Shown piece by piece: positions 7,638-15,033 of a stretch of 64,000 bases of DNA. Source of the stretch: Aneurinibacillus terranovensis DSM 18919 (GTDB lineage: Bacteria; Bacillota; Bacilli; Aneurinibacillales; Aneurinibacillaceae). The translations under genes were made by a program, and so were the position numbers. The notes under the pieces are model-generated. The model was given only the letters and a program-made list of their open reading frames with translations, had not been told where the DNA came from and did not search any database. Numbering within the stretch: the stretch's first letter is position 1; each line of letters begins with the position of its first letter. The stretch is from positions 1 through 64,000 of the forward strand of contig NZ_AUMJ01000004.1 in the NCBI RefSeq assembly GCF_000430625.1, in the 5' to 3' direction.

Positions 7638-9221
7638 ATGAACAGAGGCCATCATGTTAAACCGTTTGCCTGTGAAATGGGGGATTTAGATACGAACTCC
7701 AATGGACCCCCTGATAAAAAAAACGATCAGTATGCGCACCATGTTCATTTGCTGCGCGTGCTTAATCAATTAAATAACTCGATTGCGGAAATCAACGATT
7801 TAGAACAGGCTTTCCGGGAGATCGTGCGCACAATTAAAAGTGAAATTAATTTTGGTACATGTATTTCCCTGTTTGAAGTGGAAGAGAAAAATTTGCAGGT
7901 GTGGATTGATTCGGATCGCCACGAGAGCCGTTACTGCTATGTTCTTCCTGCCGATGCGATTGAGCGCCGCGTATTCGAGGCGGGAAGGGGAGAAATTTTT
8001 TATCCGAAACGCAGTTCTCTTAATGTGACGCTGCTGCCCCTGCAGGAATACCCTACCCTTTTAATTTTACCCATTAGTTATAAAAAAAAGGACTTAGGCA
8101 TTTTGTATGTTTACCACACTCAAGAAATTGAGATTCCGGATTATATTGCCGAGTTTCTTACGCAGATTGCCAACAGAATCGGAATCGCTGTAAGCAATTG
8201 GTATCAGCTTCAGGAGTCGCTTTATAAAACGAAAAAATTAAAGGTTCTGCATAAGATTATGTCTGCAGCAACCGATGTTGATACGAGTACGGATGAAGTC
8301 ATCCAGACCTCGGCGATTGAAATCGCTAAAAGTCTTGATTTTTCCCGTATTATTATCGGGCTTGTTGATGGAAAAAGCGGCTCTATCAGAATCGCCTGTG
8401 CAACGGCTGATTATCCGGAAAAATGGGCCGATTCTCTCACTTTAAACTCGCTTGATGATCTGCGGCATGTTGAGGCCTTTCATGCCGGGCGACCGATTGT
8501 CATTCATGATGGACAGCGCGACCCGCGCTGTGCGATGGTAGCCGGAGAAATTGGTTTGTACAGCAATGTAACCGTTCCGATTATGTATAAAGATGAGCCT
8601 CTTGGTGTGATTTATGCTGACAACTGTGACTATCGCAGATTTCAGGATATTCAGCTGGAATTCCTTATGGTTATTGCGAATCAACTCGGTATGGTGATAA
8701 CAAACCACCGGCAGTTTGAGTATATCAAAATGCTTGCGATTACGGATGGTTTAACCGGTCTTCATACAAGACAATATTTTAACGAACGCTATAATGAAGA
8801 ATATTCGTTGTGCGTTCGCCATCATCTTAACGCATGCCTCATTATGATCGATATTGATGACTTTAAAAAAATCAACGATACCTACGGGCATGTCATGGGG
8901 GATAAAGTTTTGGTAAGCGTTGCTCACATGCTGAAAAATCAGGTGCGCAGTTGCGATATTGTAGCCAGATACGGCGGAGAGGAACTCATCGTTTTGCTCC
9001 CGCAAACAGAGCTGGAATCTGGTCTCTTAATTGCGAACAGAATACGGGAAAGCTTTAACGATTTGCCCTTTGATTTTAAAGTTACAGCCAGCATCGGCGT
9101 GGCGGCCTTTCCAGACCACGCGAATGGACCGGAGGATTTCCTTATGGTAGCGGATGATGCCATGTACAGGGCCAAACATGAAGGGAAAAATCAAATTCGT
9201 ATCGCGAATGGAACCCGGTAA
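7638..9221 (+). CDS. Diguanylate cyclase with two GAF domains
   Basis: A 527-residue soluble protein: two GAF-type sensor domains (about 45-195 and 205-355) and a C-terminal GGDEF domain. The active-site loop reads GGEEL (about residue 445), the metal site DIDDFKKIND is present, and RSCD five residues before GGEEL matches the RxxD product-inhibition site. It should therefore make cyclic di-GMP and be feedback-inhibited. There is no EAL domain. The start ATG 7638 follows a GGAG-type site. Monocistronic, ending in its own terminator. Confidence 0.9.
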   Translation: MNRGHHVKPFACEMGDLDTNSNGPPDKKNDQYAHHVHLLRVLNQLNNSIAEINDLEQAFREIVRTIKSEINFGTCISLFEVEEKNLQVWIDSDRHESRYCYVLPADAIERRVFEAGRGEIFYPKRSSLNVTLLPLQEYPTLLILPISYKKKDLGILYVYHTQEIEIPDYIAEFLTQIANRIGIAVSNWYQLQESLYKTKKLKVLHKIMSAATDVDTSTDEVIQTSAIEIAKSLDFSRIIIGLVDGKSGSIRIACATADYPEKWADSLTLNSLDDLRHVEAFHAGRPIVIHDGQRDPRCAMVAGEIGLYSNVTVPIMYKDEPLGVIYADNCDYRRFQDIQLEFLMVIANQLGMVITNHRQFEYIKMLAITDGLTGLHTRQYFNERYNEEYSLCVRHHLNACLIMIDIDDFKKINDTYGHVMGDKVLVSVAHMLKNQVRSCDIVARYGGEELIVLLPQTELESGLLIANRIRESFNDLPFDFKVTASIGVAAFPDHANGPEDFLMVADDAMYRAKHEGKNQIRIANGTR

Positions 9222-9235
9222 AGCGGGTTTTTTTG
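9210..9235 (+). terminator. Intrinsic terminator of the diguanylate cyclase gene
   Basis: AACCCG...CGGGTT arms overlap the stop codon and run into seven T residues. Confidence 0.85.
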
Positions 9236-9277
9236 TATATGAAGAAAGGGCGAGTGGCCTTTAGAATGTATGCAGAT

Positions 9278-9396
9278 GAAAAAATAGCACCGCTCTCGGG
9301 GGAGAGAGCGGTGCTGGGGGGAGGTTTAGAAATTCAGAAATTAAGAACAAAATGGGTTGGGAGTTAACTCCCTGACCTATTGATATGGGATGGTTT
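9278..9396 (-). ncRNA. Candidate C-rich small RNA
   Basis: About 118 bases between a strong minus-strand promoter and a minus-strand terminator (stem 9286-9297/9304-9315, then six T residues). No ORF with a ribosome site lies in it. The RNA would hold a palindromic hairpin GGGAGTTAACTCCC (9359-9372), several C-rich single-stranded runs (CCATCCC, CCAACCC, CCTCCCCCC) and a UCCCCC terminator loop. C-rich runs of this type pair with ribosome sites in known Firmicute small RNAs such as RsaE/RoxS; sequence similarity to those beyond C-richness is not evident. Confidence 0.55.
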
Positions 9397-9402
9397 AAAT
9401 AT

Positions 9403-9431
9403 ATAATAAAATGATTTATATACTATGTCAA
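9403..9431 (-). promoter_or_regulatory. Strong sigma-A promoter of the candidate small RNA
   Basis: Read on the minus strand: TTGACA, exactly 17 bases, TATTAT. No gene other than the candidate small RNA lies downstream before the terminator. Confidence 0.7.
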
Positions 9432-9503
9432 TAGTGAAAAGAAGAATTTATGATAATTTTGAAATGCCTTCGCTAACTGCTTAACTTTATCGAGCGTTCT
9501 TCT

Positions 9504-9543
9504 ATGACATCCTCTCTCCACTTGAATGGAGAAAGGATGTCAT
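9504..9543. repeat. Inverted repeat upstream of the methyltransferase gene
   Basis: ATGACATCC...GGATGTCAT form an imperfect stem of about 17 bases around CTTGAA. There is no T-run on either side, so an operator or RNA structure is as likely as a terminator. Confidence 0.4.
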
Positions 9544-9601
9544 GAGGCGAAAAATCAGGTATAGTATAGAAAAATCAATGTACAGGAAGGGTGGAGGGGC
9601 T

Positions 9602-10699
9602 ATGAATCAAGCGCATACGCTCATTAAACAAACGATCCGCCAATCGCAGGCTGGTTATATTCCATTTCGTCAATTTATGGAGTTGGCATTATACTCACCG
9701 GGTGGATATTATCAGCAGCAACGCGCGAAAGTAGGTAAGGCAGGCGATTTTTATACGAACGCTTCAGTCCATGCTGTGTTTGGCGCGACCATTGCTGAAG
9801 TAATCGCGAAAATGCTGTCTTCCTTAGAGGCCGGGAGTCCCCTGTATGTAGTAGAGATGGGAGGCGGCCCGGGAGAACTGAGCGGACAAATTTTACATAG
9901 CTGGCAGCAGAACGGCCTGCCCGTTAGCAAGTTGGAATATATTATGATCGAGACAAGCGGCTACCATAAAAAGCTCCAGCAGGCAAGGCTGGAAGCTTTC
10001 GCACAGTGGCTGCCCATTCACTGGTTTGAAAGTATTGCGGAGGCGCGAAAGCACCTGCCCTGCCTTACGGGAGTTTGCTTTTCTAATGAACTTCCTGATG
10101 CGTTTCCTGTCCATCTCATAGAACGGAAAAATGGACGGTGGATGGAGGTGTGTGTTACCATCGAAAATGATGCCTTCACGGAAGTAACCACTGAGATTAT
10201 CAACCCCGAATTACTCGCCTATTGTGAGCGTGAACAAATTCCCGGGATCGAAGGATACAGGACGGAAGTAAATCTGGAAAGTATGAAGTGGATGAAAGAA
10301 GTGGCGGACTGGCTTTCCGAAGGATACAATATCATAATTGATTACGGATATACGCGGGAAGAATTATATGCGCCTTCAAGAAGGGGTGGAACGCTCCTCT
10401 GTTACCGCGAACACCAAATCAGCGAGGACTTGTATGAGCACGTCGGTGAACAGGATATGACTTCCCACGTTAATTTCTCTGCGCTTATGGAAGCCGGTGA
10501 AGAAAAAGGGCTGCGAACCCTGTCTCTGGATTCCCAGGGGGATTTTCTAGTGAAAGCAGGAATTTTGGAGCGTCTCCAGGCTCACGATGGCGGAGACCCC
10601 TTCCGCAACGAAGCGGCCAGACGAAACCGTGCGATTCGACAGTTGATTATGCAGGAAGGAATGGGTGGAACGTTTAAGGTGCTTGTTCAGCAGAAATAA
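9602..10699 (+). CDS. SAM-dependent methyltransferase, MidA/NDUFAF7 family
   Basis: A 365-residue protein with the family hallmarks: N-terminal IPFRQFMELALYSPGGYY, the SAM-binding VVEMGGGPGELSG, SNELPDAFPVHLIE and the C-terminal DMTSHVNFSAL. The mitochondrial homologue NDUFAF7 methylates an arginine of complex I; the bacterial substrate is unknown. The start is ATG 9602 behind GGTGGAGGGG; the upstream open frame lacks a site. Not obviously part of an operon. Confidence 0.88.
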   Translation: MNQAHTLIKQTIRQSQAGYIPFRQFMELALYSPGGYYQQQRAKVGKAGDFYTNASVHAVFGATIAEVIAKMLSSLEAGSPLYVVEMGGGPGELSGQILHSWQQNGLPVSKLEYIMIETSGYHKKLQQARLEAFAQWLPIHWFESIAEARKHLPCLTGVCFSNELPDAFPVHLIERKNGRWMEVCVTIENDAFTEVTTEIINPELLAYCEREQIPGIEGYRTEVNLESMKWMKEVADWLSEGYNIIIDYGYTREELYAPSRRGGTLLCYREHQISEDLYEHVGEQDMTSHVNFSALMEAGEEKGLRTLSLDSQGDFLVKAGILERLQAHDGGDPFRNEAARRNRAIRQLIMQEGMGGTFKVLVQQK

Positions 10700-10724
10700 A
10701 ACATACGTGAGATGCGACGAGTCC

Positions 10725-10751
10725 GGGAAGCACGGGCTGTCCGTGCTTCCC
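10725..10751 (+). terminator. Strong hairpin after the methyltransferase gene
   Basis: GGGAAGCACGG and CCGTGCTTCCC form a perfect 11-bp stem with a 5-base loop. Only a weak T-run follows, so termination is probable but not certain. Its right arm overlaps the left end of repeat element E1. Confidence 0.5.
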
Positions 10752-11062
10752 TTCCGTTTGGAGGCGGCCCGAAACATCTGGATGGGTGCGAATTGAATGT
10801 TCCGTTTTTATTTTTTGTGGGGTTTCTGGCAGAACATCATTCTTATCTTCTCCCACTCCGATGCCGCTTGCCACAGGAAAAAAGAAACAACAAACAGATT
10901 TCGATGCATCTGCGAACGTTTTCTTTTATCTGCTAACCCGGTATTCAATTTGATTCCAGCCAATTTTTTGTTTCTACATACTTTTCCTGCCCGATTGTCT
11001 CCATCCTTGAACTACCCGGATGTTTCGGGCAGGTCTCCATTTTTTTGAAACACGGACAGTCC
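10734..11062. mobile_element. MITE-like element E1 with about 55-base inverted ends
   Basis: The ends match in inverted orientation: GGGCTGTCCGTGCTTC at 10734-10749 against the complement of 11047-11062 (14 of 16), and further in GGCCCGAAACATC (10766-10778) against the complement of the GATGTTTCGGGC region (11019-11030). No ORF with a ribosome site is seen inside. Related sequence occurs at 44797 and 61674. It accounts for most of the 560-base gap between the methyltransferase gene and yqgY; in the remainder (11063-11195) I see nothing supportable. Confidence 0.5.
10986..11033. repeat. Stem-loop with conserved 30-nt loop (E1 copy)
   Basis: CCTGCCCGA (10986-10994) pairs perfectly with TCGGGCAGG (11025-11033) around a 30-base loop. 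The same loop (26 of 30 identical) occurs at 61754-61783 between completely different but also perfectly paired 9-base arms. Confidence 0.6.
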
Positions 11063-11195
11063 ATACTTCTCCGCAAGGGAAGACCTCGCAAAAAATAAAA
11101 ATGCTCCATTGCATTGCCCGCCATGGCTTGGGTTTACGTTCGTGCATGCTCATACGATGCCGGACAATGTAAGAAGGAGAAGGGTTCAAGGGATC

Positions 11196-11223
11196 AAAAA
11201 AAGGTGCCATGGGCACCTTTTTT
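11196..11223. terminator. Bidirectional terminator
   Basis: AAAAAAAGGTGCC and GGCACCTTTTTT form a perfect A/T-flanked stem. It ends the minus-strand yqgY gene and any transcript coming out of E1. Confidence 0.85.
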
Positions 11224-11258
11224 CGTTATGTTATCTGTTAGTCTAAATGATGTTGTGG

Positions 11259-11546
11259 CTATCCCAGGTATGTAGATACATACTGGAGCGTTGACAAAGC
11301 ACTTTCGTTCACACTCGTAGGATATTTTCCGAAGAATGCGTAGAACATAAAACCTGTAAAAGCAATTAATAAATAGGCCATGAAAAATGTCATATACGCT
11401 CTCTCGGAAAGCTCGATAAAGCTCAGTGCCAAAAACATGCCGGTTTGTGCAAAGAATAAAACGGCCATTACCTGAAGATTCCCCCATAATGCCATCAGAG
11501 CCGTAACCAGGCAGAAAAAAGCTAAAACGCGGTACATACGTGCCAT
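11259..11546 (-). CDS. yqgY: DUF2626 membrane protein, YqgY-like
   Basis: A 95-residue protein with about four membrane segments. The N-terminal MYRVLAFF, the LLFFAQT-like LFFAQTGMFLALSF and LSERAYM match the DUF2626 family (YqgY in B. subtilis), small membrane proteins of unknown role. Ribosome site AAGGAGGGG lies before the ATG on the minus strand. It is followed by a strong terminator. With yqgX and mgsR (yqgZ) in the same 6-kb area the B. subtilis yqgXYZ set is present but spread out. Confidence 0.8.
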   Translation of the reverse strand: MARMYRVLAFFCLVTALMALWGNLQVMAVLFFAQTGMFLALSFIELSERAYMTFFMAYLLIAFTGFMFYAFFGKYPTSVNESALSTLQYVSTYLG

Positions 11547-11605
11547 TTCTGAACGTCCCCTCCTTCGTACTATATATTTATATATATCTAATAAATCTAT
11601 GATTT

Positions 11606-11634
11606 ATTATAGTTCAGTAGTCTGGACATGTAAA
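11606..11634 (-). promoter_or_regulatory. Sigma-A promoter of yqgY
   Basis: On the minus strand TTTACA, 17 bases, TATAAT, about 60 bases before the yqgY start. Confidence 0.65.
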
Positions 11635-11672
11635 CGCAATCGTTTGACTTAAAATTGAACGTTTTATACGGA

Positions 11673-12380
11673 CTATTCCGGGAGCCGAAGCATTGTGTAG
11701 TCGCAAGAACGGCAGCCGGCCATGATGGAGTTCTCTTCGAGCAATTGGACGTCCGGGCCAAAATATGATTCAAACATTCCCATAAGTAAAGCATGGTGCA
11801 TTTGACAAATCGCATCCGGGTTTTTATTGGCTGATTCCTTAAAGGTGCAGTTATGAACTTTAAAACGAAGGGTACGTTCATCCACATATTCGATTTGCGG
11901 GTTTAGCCCCTGGGCAACGATAAGCCGTTCGATTGATTCCACGCGATCCTCCATGGACATGCCGGATAGGTCGGTTCGTTCCTTATCCAAGGCCTGTTTA
12001 GCCGCTTCCTGGCCAAAACGGCGCCCCATTTTATTTAATCCCTTCTGTCCCGCATCTCCTAATGAAAGAAGTGTATCAATAGCGATCTCGGCCAACAGCT
12101 GGTAATCACGGGGTGGAAATTGTAAGCTGACAACCTGGTCGGACAGGGAATACAGGCGGGACGGCCGTCCTCCTTTCCCGGTCTTTTCTGAAGCCGAATC
12201 AAGTAAATCAACATCTTCCAACTTTGTTAAGTGGAGGCGTGCCACGTTAGGATGAATGTCGAATTCATCGGCAATCTCTTGCACGGTAACAGGACGATGC
12301 TTGGTCACAACGTATTGATAGATTGAAAAACGAGTGGGGTCGGCAAGGACGCTCGTTAATTTCAATGTTTCGTTTTCCAT
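11673..12380 (-). CDS. SufR-like winged-helix regulator with C-terminal cysteine cluster
   Basis: A 235-residue protein. Residues 1-80 form an ArsR-like winged helix (ADPTRFSIYQYVV, then VQEIADEFDIHPNVARLHLTKLE). The C-terminal part has HNC, a cysteine 14 residues further on, and GCRSC, the Cys pattern of SufR-type regulators that bind an iron-sulfur cluster. Target genes are unknown; it is divergent from mgsR and upstream of yqgY on the same strand, so either may be regulated. Ribosome site GAGGGGTGG precedes the ATG. Cluster binding is inference from cysteine spacing. Confidence 0.75.
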   Translation of the reverse strand: MENETLKLTSVLADPTRFSIYQYVVTKHRPVTVQEIADEFDIHPNVARLHLTKLEDVDLLDSASEKTGKGGRPSRLYSLSDQVVSLQFPPRDYQLLAEIAIDTLLSLGDAGQKGLNKMGRRFGQEAAKQALDKERTDLSGMSMEDRVESIERLIVAQGLNPQIEYVDERTLRFKVHNCTFKESANKNPDAICQMHHALLMGMFESYFGPDVQLLEENSIMAGCRSCDYTMLRLPE

Positions 12381-12465
12381 AAAAAACCACCCCTCAATTC
12401 TAAATATCTGGTGTTAATTATAGTACAAAAGAGGGAAACGGTAAATGAAACTTTTGTAAACACTA

Positions 12466-12495
12466 TTGACATAGAAATAAGTACAATAATATACT
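12466..12495 (+). promoter_or_regulatory. Sigma-A promoter of mgsR
   Basis: TTGACA, an 18-base spacer and TATACT lie about 60 bases upstream of the mgsR start. Confidence 0.65.
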
Positions 12496-12554
12496 TAAAG
12501 CAAAAGAATTCGTTCGCCTACATAAATGAACAAAAATTTGAGGAGATGAACGGG

Positions 12555-12911
12555 ATGAGTTCTCATCTTACATTTTTTACGTACCCGAGTTGTACTTCAT
12601 GTCGAAAAGCGAAGGCTTTCCTAAAAGAAAACGGGATTGATTATGAGGAGCGCCATTTGTTTAAAAATCCACCGTCTGTTAATGAGCTTTTGGATATTGT
12701 AAAAATGACTCATAACGGTATGGATGATATTCTCTCTACTCGGAGCCGCACATTTAAAGAGCTTGGCAAAGATATCGAAGACATGACGGTTTCTGAGCTG
12801 CTTGAAATGATCAGTGAAGAACCCCGGTTGCTGCGCCGTCCTATCATTTTTGACGGGGAGAAGCTCATTATCGGGTATAATCATTCGGCTATGAAAGAAT
12901 TGCTAGCTTAA
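12555..12911 (+). CDS. mgsR: Spx/ArsC-family regulator MgsR (YqgZ)
   Basis: A 118-residue thioredoxin-fold protein of the Spx/ArsC family with the redox motif CTSCRKA near the N-terminus and the RRPIIFDGEKLIIGYN segment shared by Spx and MgsR. In B. subtilis MgsR modulates a subset of the general stress genes by acting with RNA polymerase. ATG 12555 lies 9 bases after GAGGAG; the longer open frame has no ribosome site. MgsR rather than Spx or arsenate reductase is suggested by the yqgX/yqgY context. Confidence 0.8.
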   Translation: MSSHLTFFTYPSCTSCRKAKAFLKENGIDYEERHLFKNPPSVNELLDIVKMTHNGMDDILSTRSRTFKELGKDIEDMTVSELLEMISEEPRLLRRPIIFDGEKLIIGYNHSAMKELLA

Positions 12912-12935
12912 ACGTATATATTAAGTTTTTAAGAT

Positions 12936-12970
12936 AAGCCGACGGGTTTGAACCTGCCGGCTTTTTTCTT
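12936..12970 (+). terminator. Intrinsic terminator of mgsR
   Basis: AAGCCGACGGGT and ACCTGCCGGCTT pair with two mismatches or wobble pairs and run into a T-tract. Confidence 0.85.
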
Positions 12971-13094
12971 TAGTGCTACAATATTTGTGAAAATATTTTT
13001 ACTGTACATTCATTTTCAATGTAATATATATGTAACCAGCATATAATGCCGTTTACTTGTTTACGTTAGTTTCGCCGGAGGGAGGTAATGTGGG

Positions 13095-14675
13095 TTGTTT
13101 CAGGAGCAACAAAACGAATTAAAGAATATAAACAGGAACAAAAAGGACCTTATGATAAGCAGATTAGCTTCTATCGGCCAAATATCAGCCGGGATTGCTC
13201 ATGAGGTGAAAAATCCTTTAACATCGGTGAAAGGGTTTCTACAGATGCTAAAAGAGGAAGCACCGCATAGGTATTTAGATATTGCCGCCTCGGAATTAGA
13301 ACAGGCGCTGTCTACTTTACATAATTTATTACAAGTATCAAAACCTGATCTCGATGATGAACCTTATGTCCGAATTAATCTTTGCTCGGAATTGGAGTCG
13401 CTCATTTATTTGTTTCAGGATCAATCGTATCGGATTCAGGTAAAAAAATTTTTTTCAGATACCCATGAATCGATTTTCGGAAAAAGAAGCCAATTAAAAA
13501 GGGCTTTTTTCAATGTACTTAAAAACGCTTTTGAAGCTATTCCTGAAACCGGAGTGATTACGCTGGAGCACTATCGTTCCGGCCCTTCTGTTTATATCAC
13601 GATAAAAGACACGGGAACGGGCATTTCTGAGGAAAAACTTCACATGTTAGGAACCCCATTTTTTACGACAAAAAACGAAGGGACAGGCATGGGGCTAACC
13701 CAGGTTTTTTCCACCATTTATCAGCATGGAGGCAAAATTAATGTAGAAAGCAAAGAAGGGATGGGCACCACATTTGTAATTGAGTTTCCTATTAGTGTTC
13801 AACAACATAGAGGAGTGATCGATTTGAATCTACAATATGAAGGAACCCCGAATTTTAAGGAGTTTTATTCGTTAAATAAAGATCGCCTGAATAAGCTTAT
13901 TGAGATGCAAGGCAAAGAAGTCTTTGGGAATTTAGAAGATTTTGATGAATCGTTTGTCCATGAAGCCGCCTACAGTATCGTTGAGGTTATGAATGAAATC
14001 AATGAAATCAATGAAATCAATGAACACGCGTTTATAGTACTCGCCAAAAAGCATGGGGAGAATTGGGCCAAGCATGATTTTACCCTTCTTCTAAAACTTG
14101 AGTGGTTTCAAATGTTGCGCAAACTATATTGGGATTTTCTTTACAACTACCACAAAAATACAGAATTCAGCATGCAAGATTTTTTTGAATTGGAGAGAAA
14201 GATTAATTTTAATTTTGACTCTTATATTAAACATTTCGCTTCCAGTTTTTCAGCTTATAAAAACAAAGTGATTGAATCTCAGCGCGAAGTCATTGAAGAT
14301 CTGGCAGTGACCGTAATTCCGCTATCAAAATCGATGGCGATACTGCCGATCGTGGGTACGGTTGATACCTACCGGGCGAAAAAAATTCAAGAACATGCTA
14401 TTTTACGCATTTCCTCTTTAAAGTTAAAAAGAATTATTATTGATTTATCCGGTGTGGCATTCATAGACACAAGCGTAGTCACACATCTGTTTCGTATTGT
14501 AGAAGGCATCAGTTTACTTGGGTGTAAAACCGTTCTATGCGGGATTCGTCCCGAAATCGTTAATACGCTTATTGAGTTAGGGATTTCCTTAACGGAAAAG
14601 ATAGAAACGGTGGGAACTTTACAACAAGCCCTTGAGGAATACAGCCTTACGGGAGAACCGTTACATGAGAAATGA
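13095..14675 (+). CDS. Histidine kinase fused to RsbR-type STAS co-antagonist module
   Basis: A 526-residue soluble protein. Residues 1-240 are a histidine kinase core: H-box AGIAHEVKNPLT (His36), N-box LKNAFEAIP (about 142-150), DTGTGI and GTGMGL. Residues 245-410 resemble the non-heme globin-like sensor of RsbR proteins, and 415-510 form a STAS domain with both phosphorylatable threonine positions (DT at 459, RPEIVNT at 491). The kinase lacks any N-terminal sensor. It may join a two-component or phosphorelay input to a stressosome-like module. No response regulator is adjacent. TTG 13095 lies 9-10 bases after GGAGGGAGG. Confidence 0.82.
   Translation: MFQEQQNELKNINRNKKDLMISRLASIGQISAGIAHEVKNPLTSVKGFLQMLKEEAPHRYLDIAASELEQALSTLHNLLQVSKPDLDDEPYVRINLCSELESLIYLFQDQSYRIQVKKFFSDTHESIFGKRSQLKRAFFNVLKNAFEAIPETGVITLEHYRSGPSVYITIKDTGTGISEEKLHMLGTPFFTTKNEGTGMGLTQVFSTIYQHGGKINVESKEGMGTTFVIEFPISVQQHRGVIDLNLQYEGTPNFKEFYSLNKDRLNKLIEMQGKEVFGNLEDFDESFVHEAAYSIVEVMNEINEINEINEHAFIVLAKKHGENWAKHDFTLLLKLEWFQMLRKLYWDFLYNYHKNTEFSMQDFFELERKINFNFDSYIKHFASSFSAYKNKVIESQREVIEDLAVTVIPLSKSMAILPIVGTVDTYRAKKIQEHAILRISSLKLKRIIIDLSGVAFIDTSVVTHLFRIVEGISLLGCKTVLCGIRPEIVNTLIELGISLTEKIETVGTLQQALEEYSLTGEPLHEK
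13992..14024 (+). repeat. In-frame 9-bp tandem repeat
   Basis: AATGAAATC occurs three times in a row plus a partial fourth, coding for NEI repeats at residues 300-310 of the kinase-STAS protein, inside the RsbR-like domain. It is a likely site of slippage length variation. Confidence 0.85.
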
Positions 14676-14685
14676 TGTATGTGTG

Positions 14686-14694
14686 TGGTATAAT
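14686..14694 (+). promoter_or_regulatory. Extended -10 promoter
   Basis: TGGTATAAT is an extended -10 element just after the kinase-STAS gene; no good -35 box is seen at the usual distance. A transcript would start near 14701. Confidence 0.45.
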
Positions 14695-14725
14695 GAGCCG
14701 TAAATAGACGGTAAGGGAGATTTAG

Positions 14726-14821
14726 ATGTTGTATGCTGCTGGGACATGGGGGGTAAAACGTTTCGCACTGAGTCCTATCCTCTTTATAAGGCAACCCGGG
14801 CGCAGCCGCCCGATGAACTAA
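14726..14821 (+). CDS. Possible 31-residue small protein
   Basis: ATG 14726 lies 7 bases after AAGGGAG and opens 31 codons to TAA. It follows an extended -10 promoter. The product would be a short basic peptide with a hydrophobic middle (FALSPILFI). It could equally be part of an untranslated structured leader; a C/G-rich hairpin CGGGC...GCCCG lies at its 3' end. No family recognised. Confidence 0.25.
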   Translation: MLYAAGTWGVKRFALSPILFIRQPGRSRPMN

Positions 14822-14858
14822 TCTCACAGTAATATCAAACGATTGAAGGGATAGTGGC

Positions 14859-14945
14859 ATGCCTGCAAGAGGTACCCGCCGGCATCCGAAAAAATTGGAT
14901 CAGAGATGGACATGCTTCACCTTTCAAGAAGCCTTGCCACCATGA
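14859..14945 (+). CDS. Possible 28-residue small protein
   Basis: ATG 14859 lies about 10 bases after GAAGGGA and opens 28 codons. The peptide is basic at its N-terminus (MPARGTRRHPKK). With the preceding small ORF it fills the 358-base gap before the crotonase gene. Support is only a weak ribosome site. Confidence 0.2.
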   Translation: MPARGTRRHPKKLDQRWTCFTFQEALPP

Positions 14946-14962
14946 GGCTTATTGGCTAATAA

Positions 14963-14991
14963 CAGGCAAATGTGCGCAGTACATTTGCCTG
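14963..14991. promoter_or_regulatory. 11-bp perfect inverted repeat before the crotonase gene
   Basis: CAGGCAAATGT and ACATTTGCCTG flank 7 bases, 43 bases before the start codon. No T-run follows, so a regulator operator or leader hairpin is more likely than a terminator. Confidence 0.45.
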
Positions 14992-15033
14992 CCGAAGACG
15001 GAAAGAAAATAACCGACCGCGAAGGAGAAGTTC

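Noticed and set aside
11127-11280. Possible ORF from the ATG near 11123
   Set aside because: No ribosome site and it runs through a strong bidirectional terminator into the end of yqgY.
14387-14860. 157-codon minus-strand ORF
   Set aside because: Shadow of the STAS domain gene and its downstream gap; no ribosome site.
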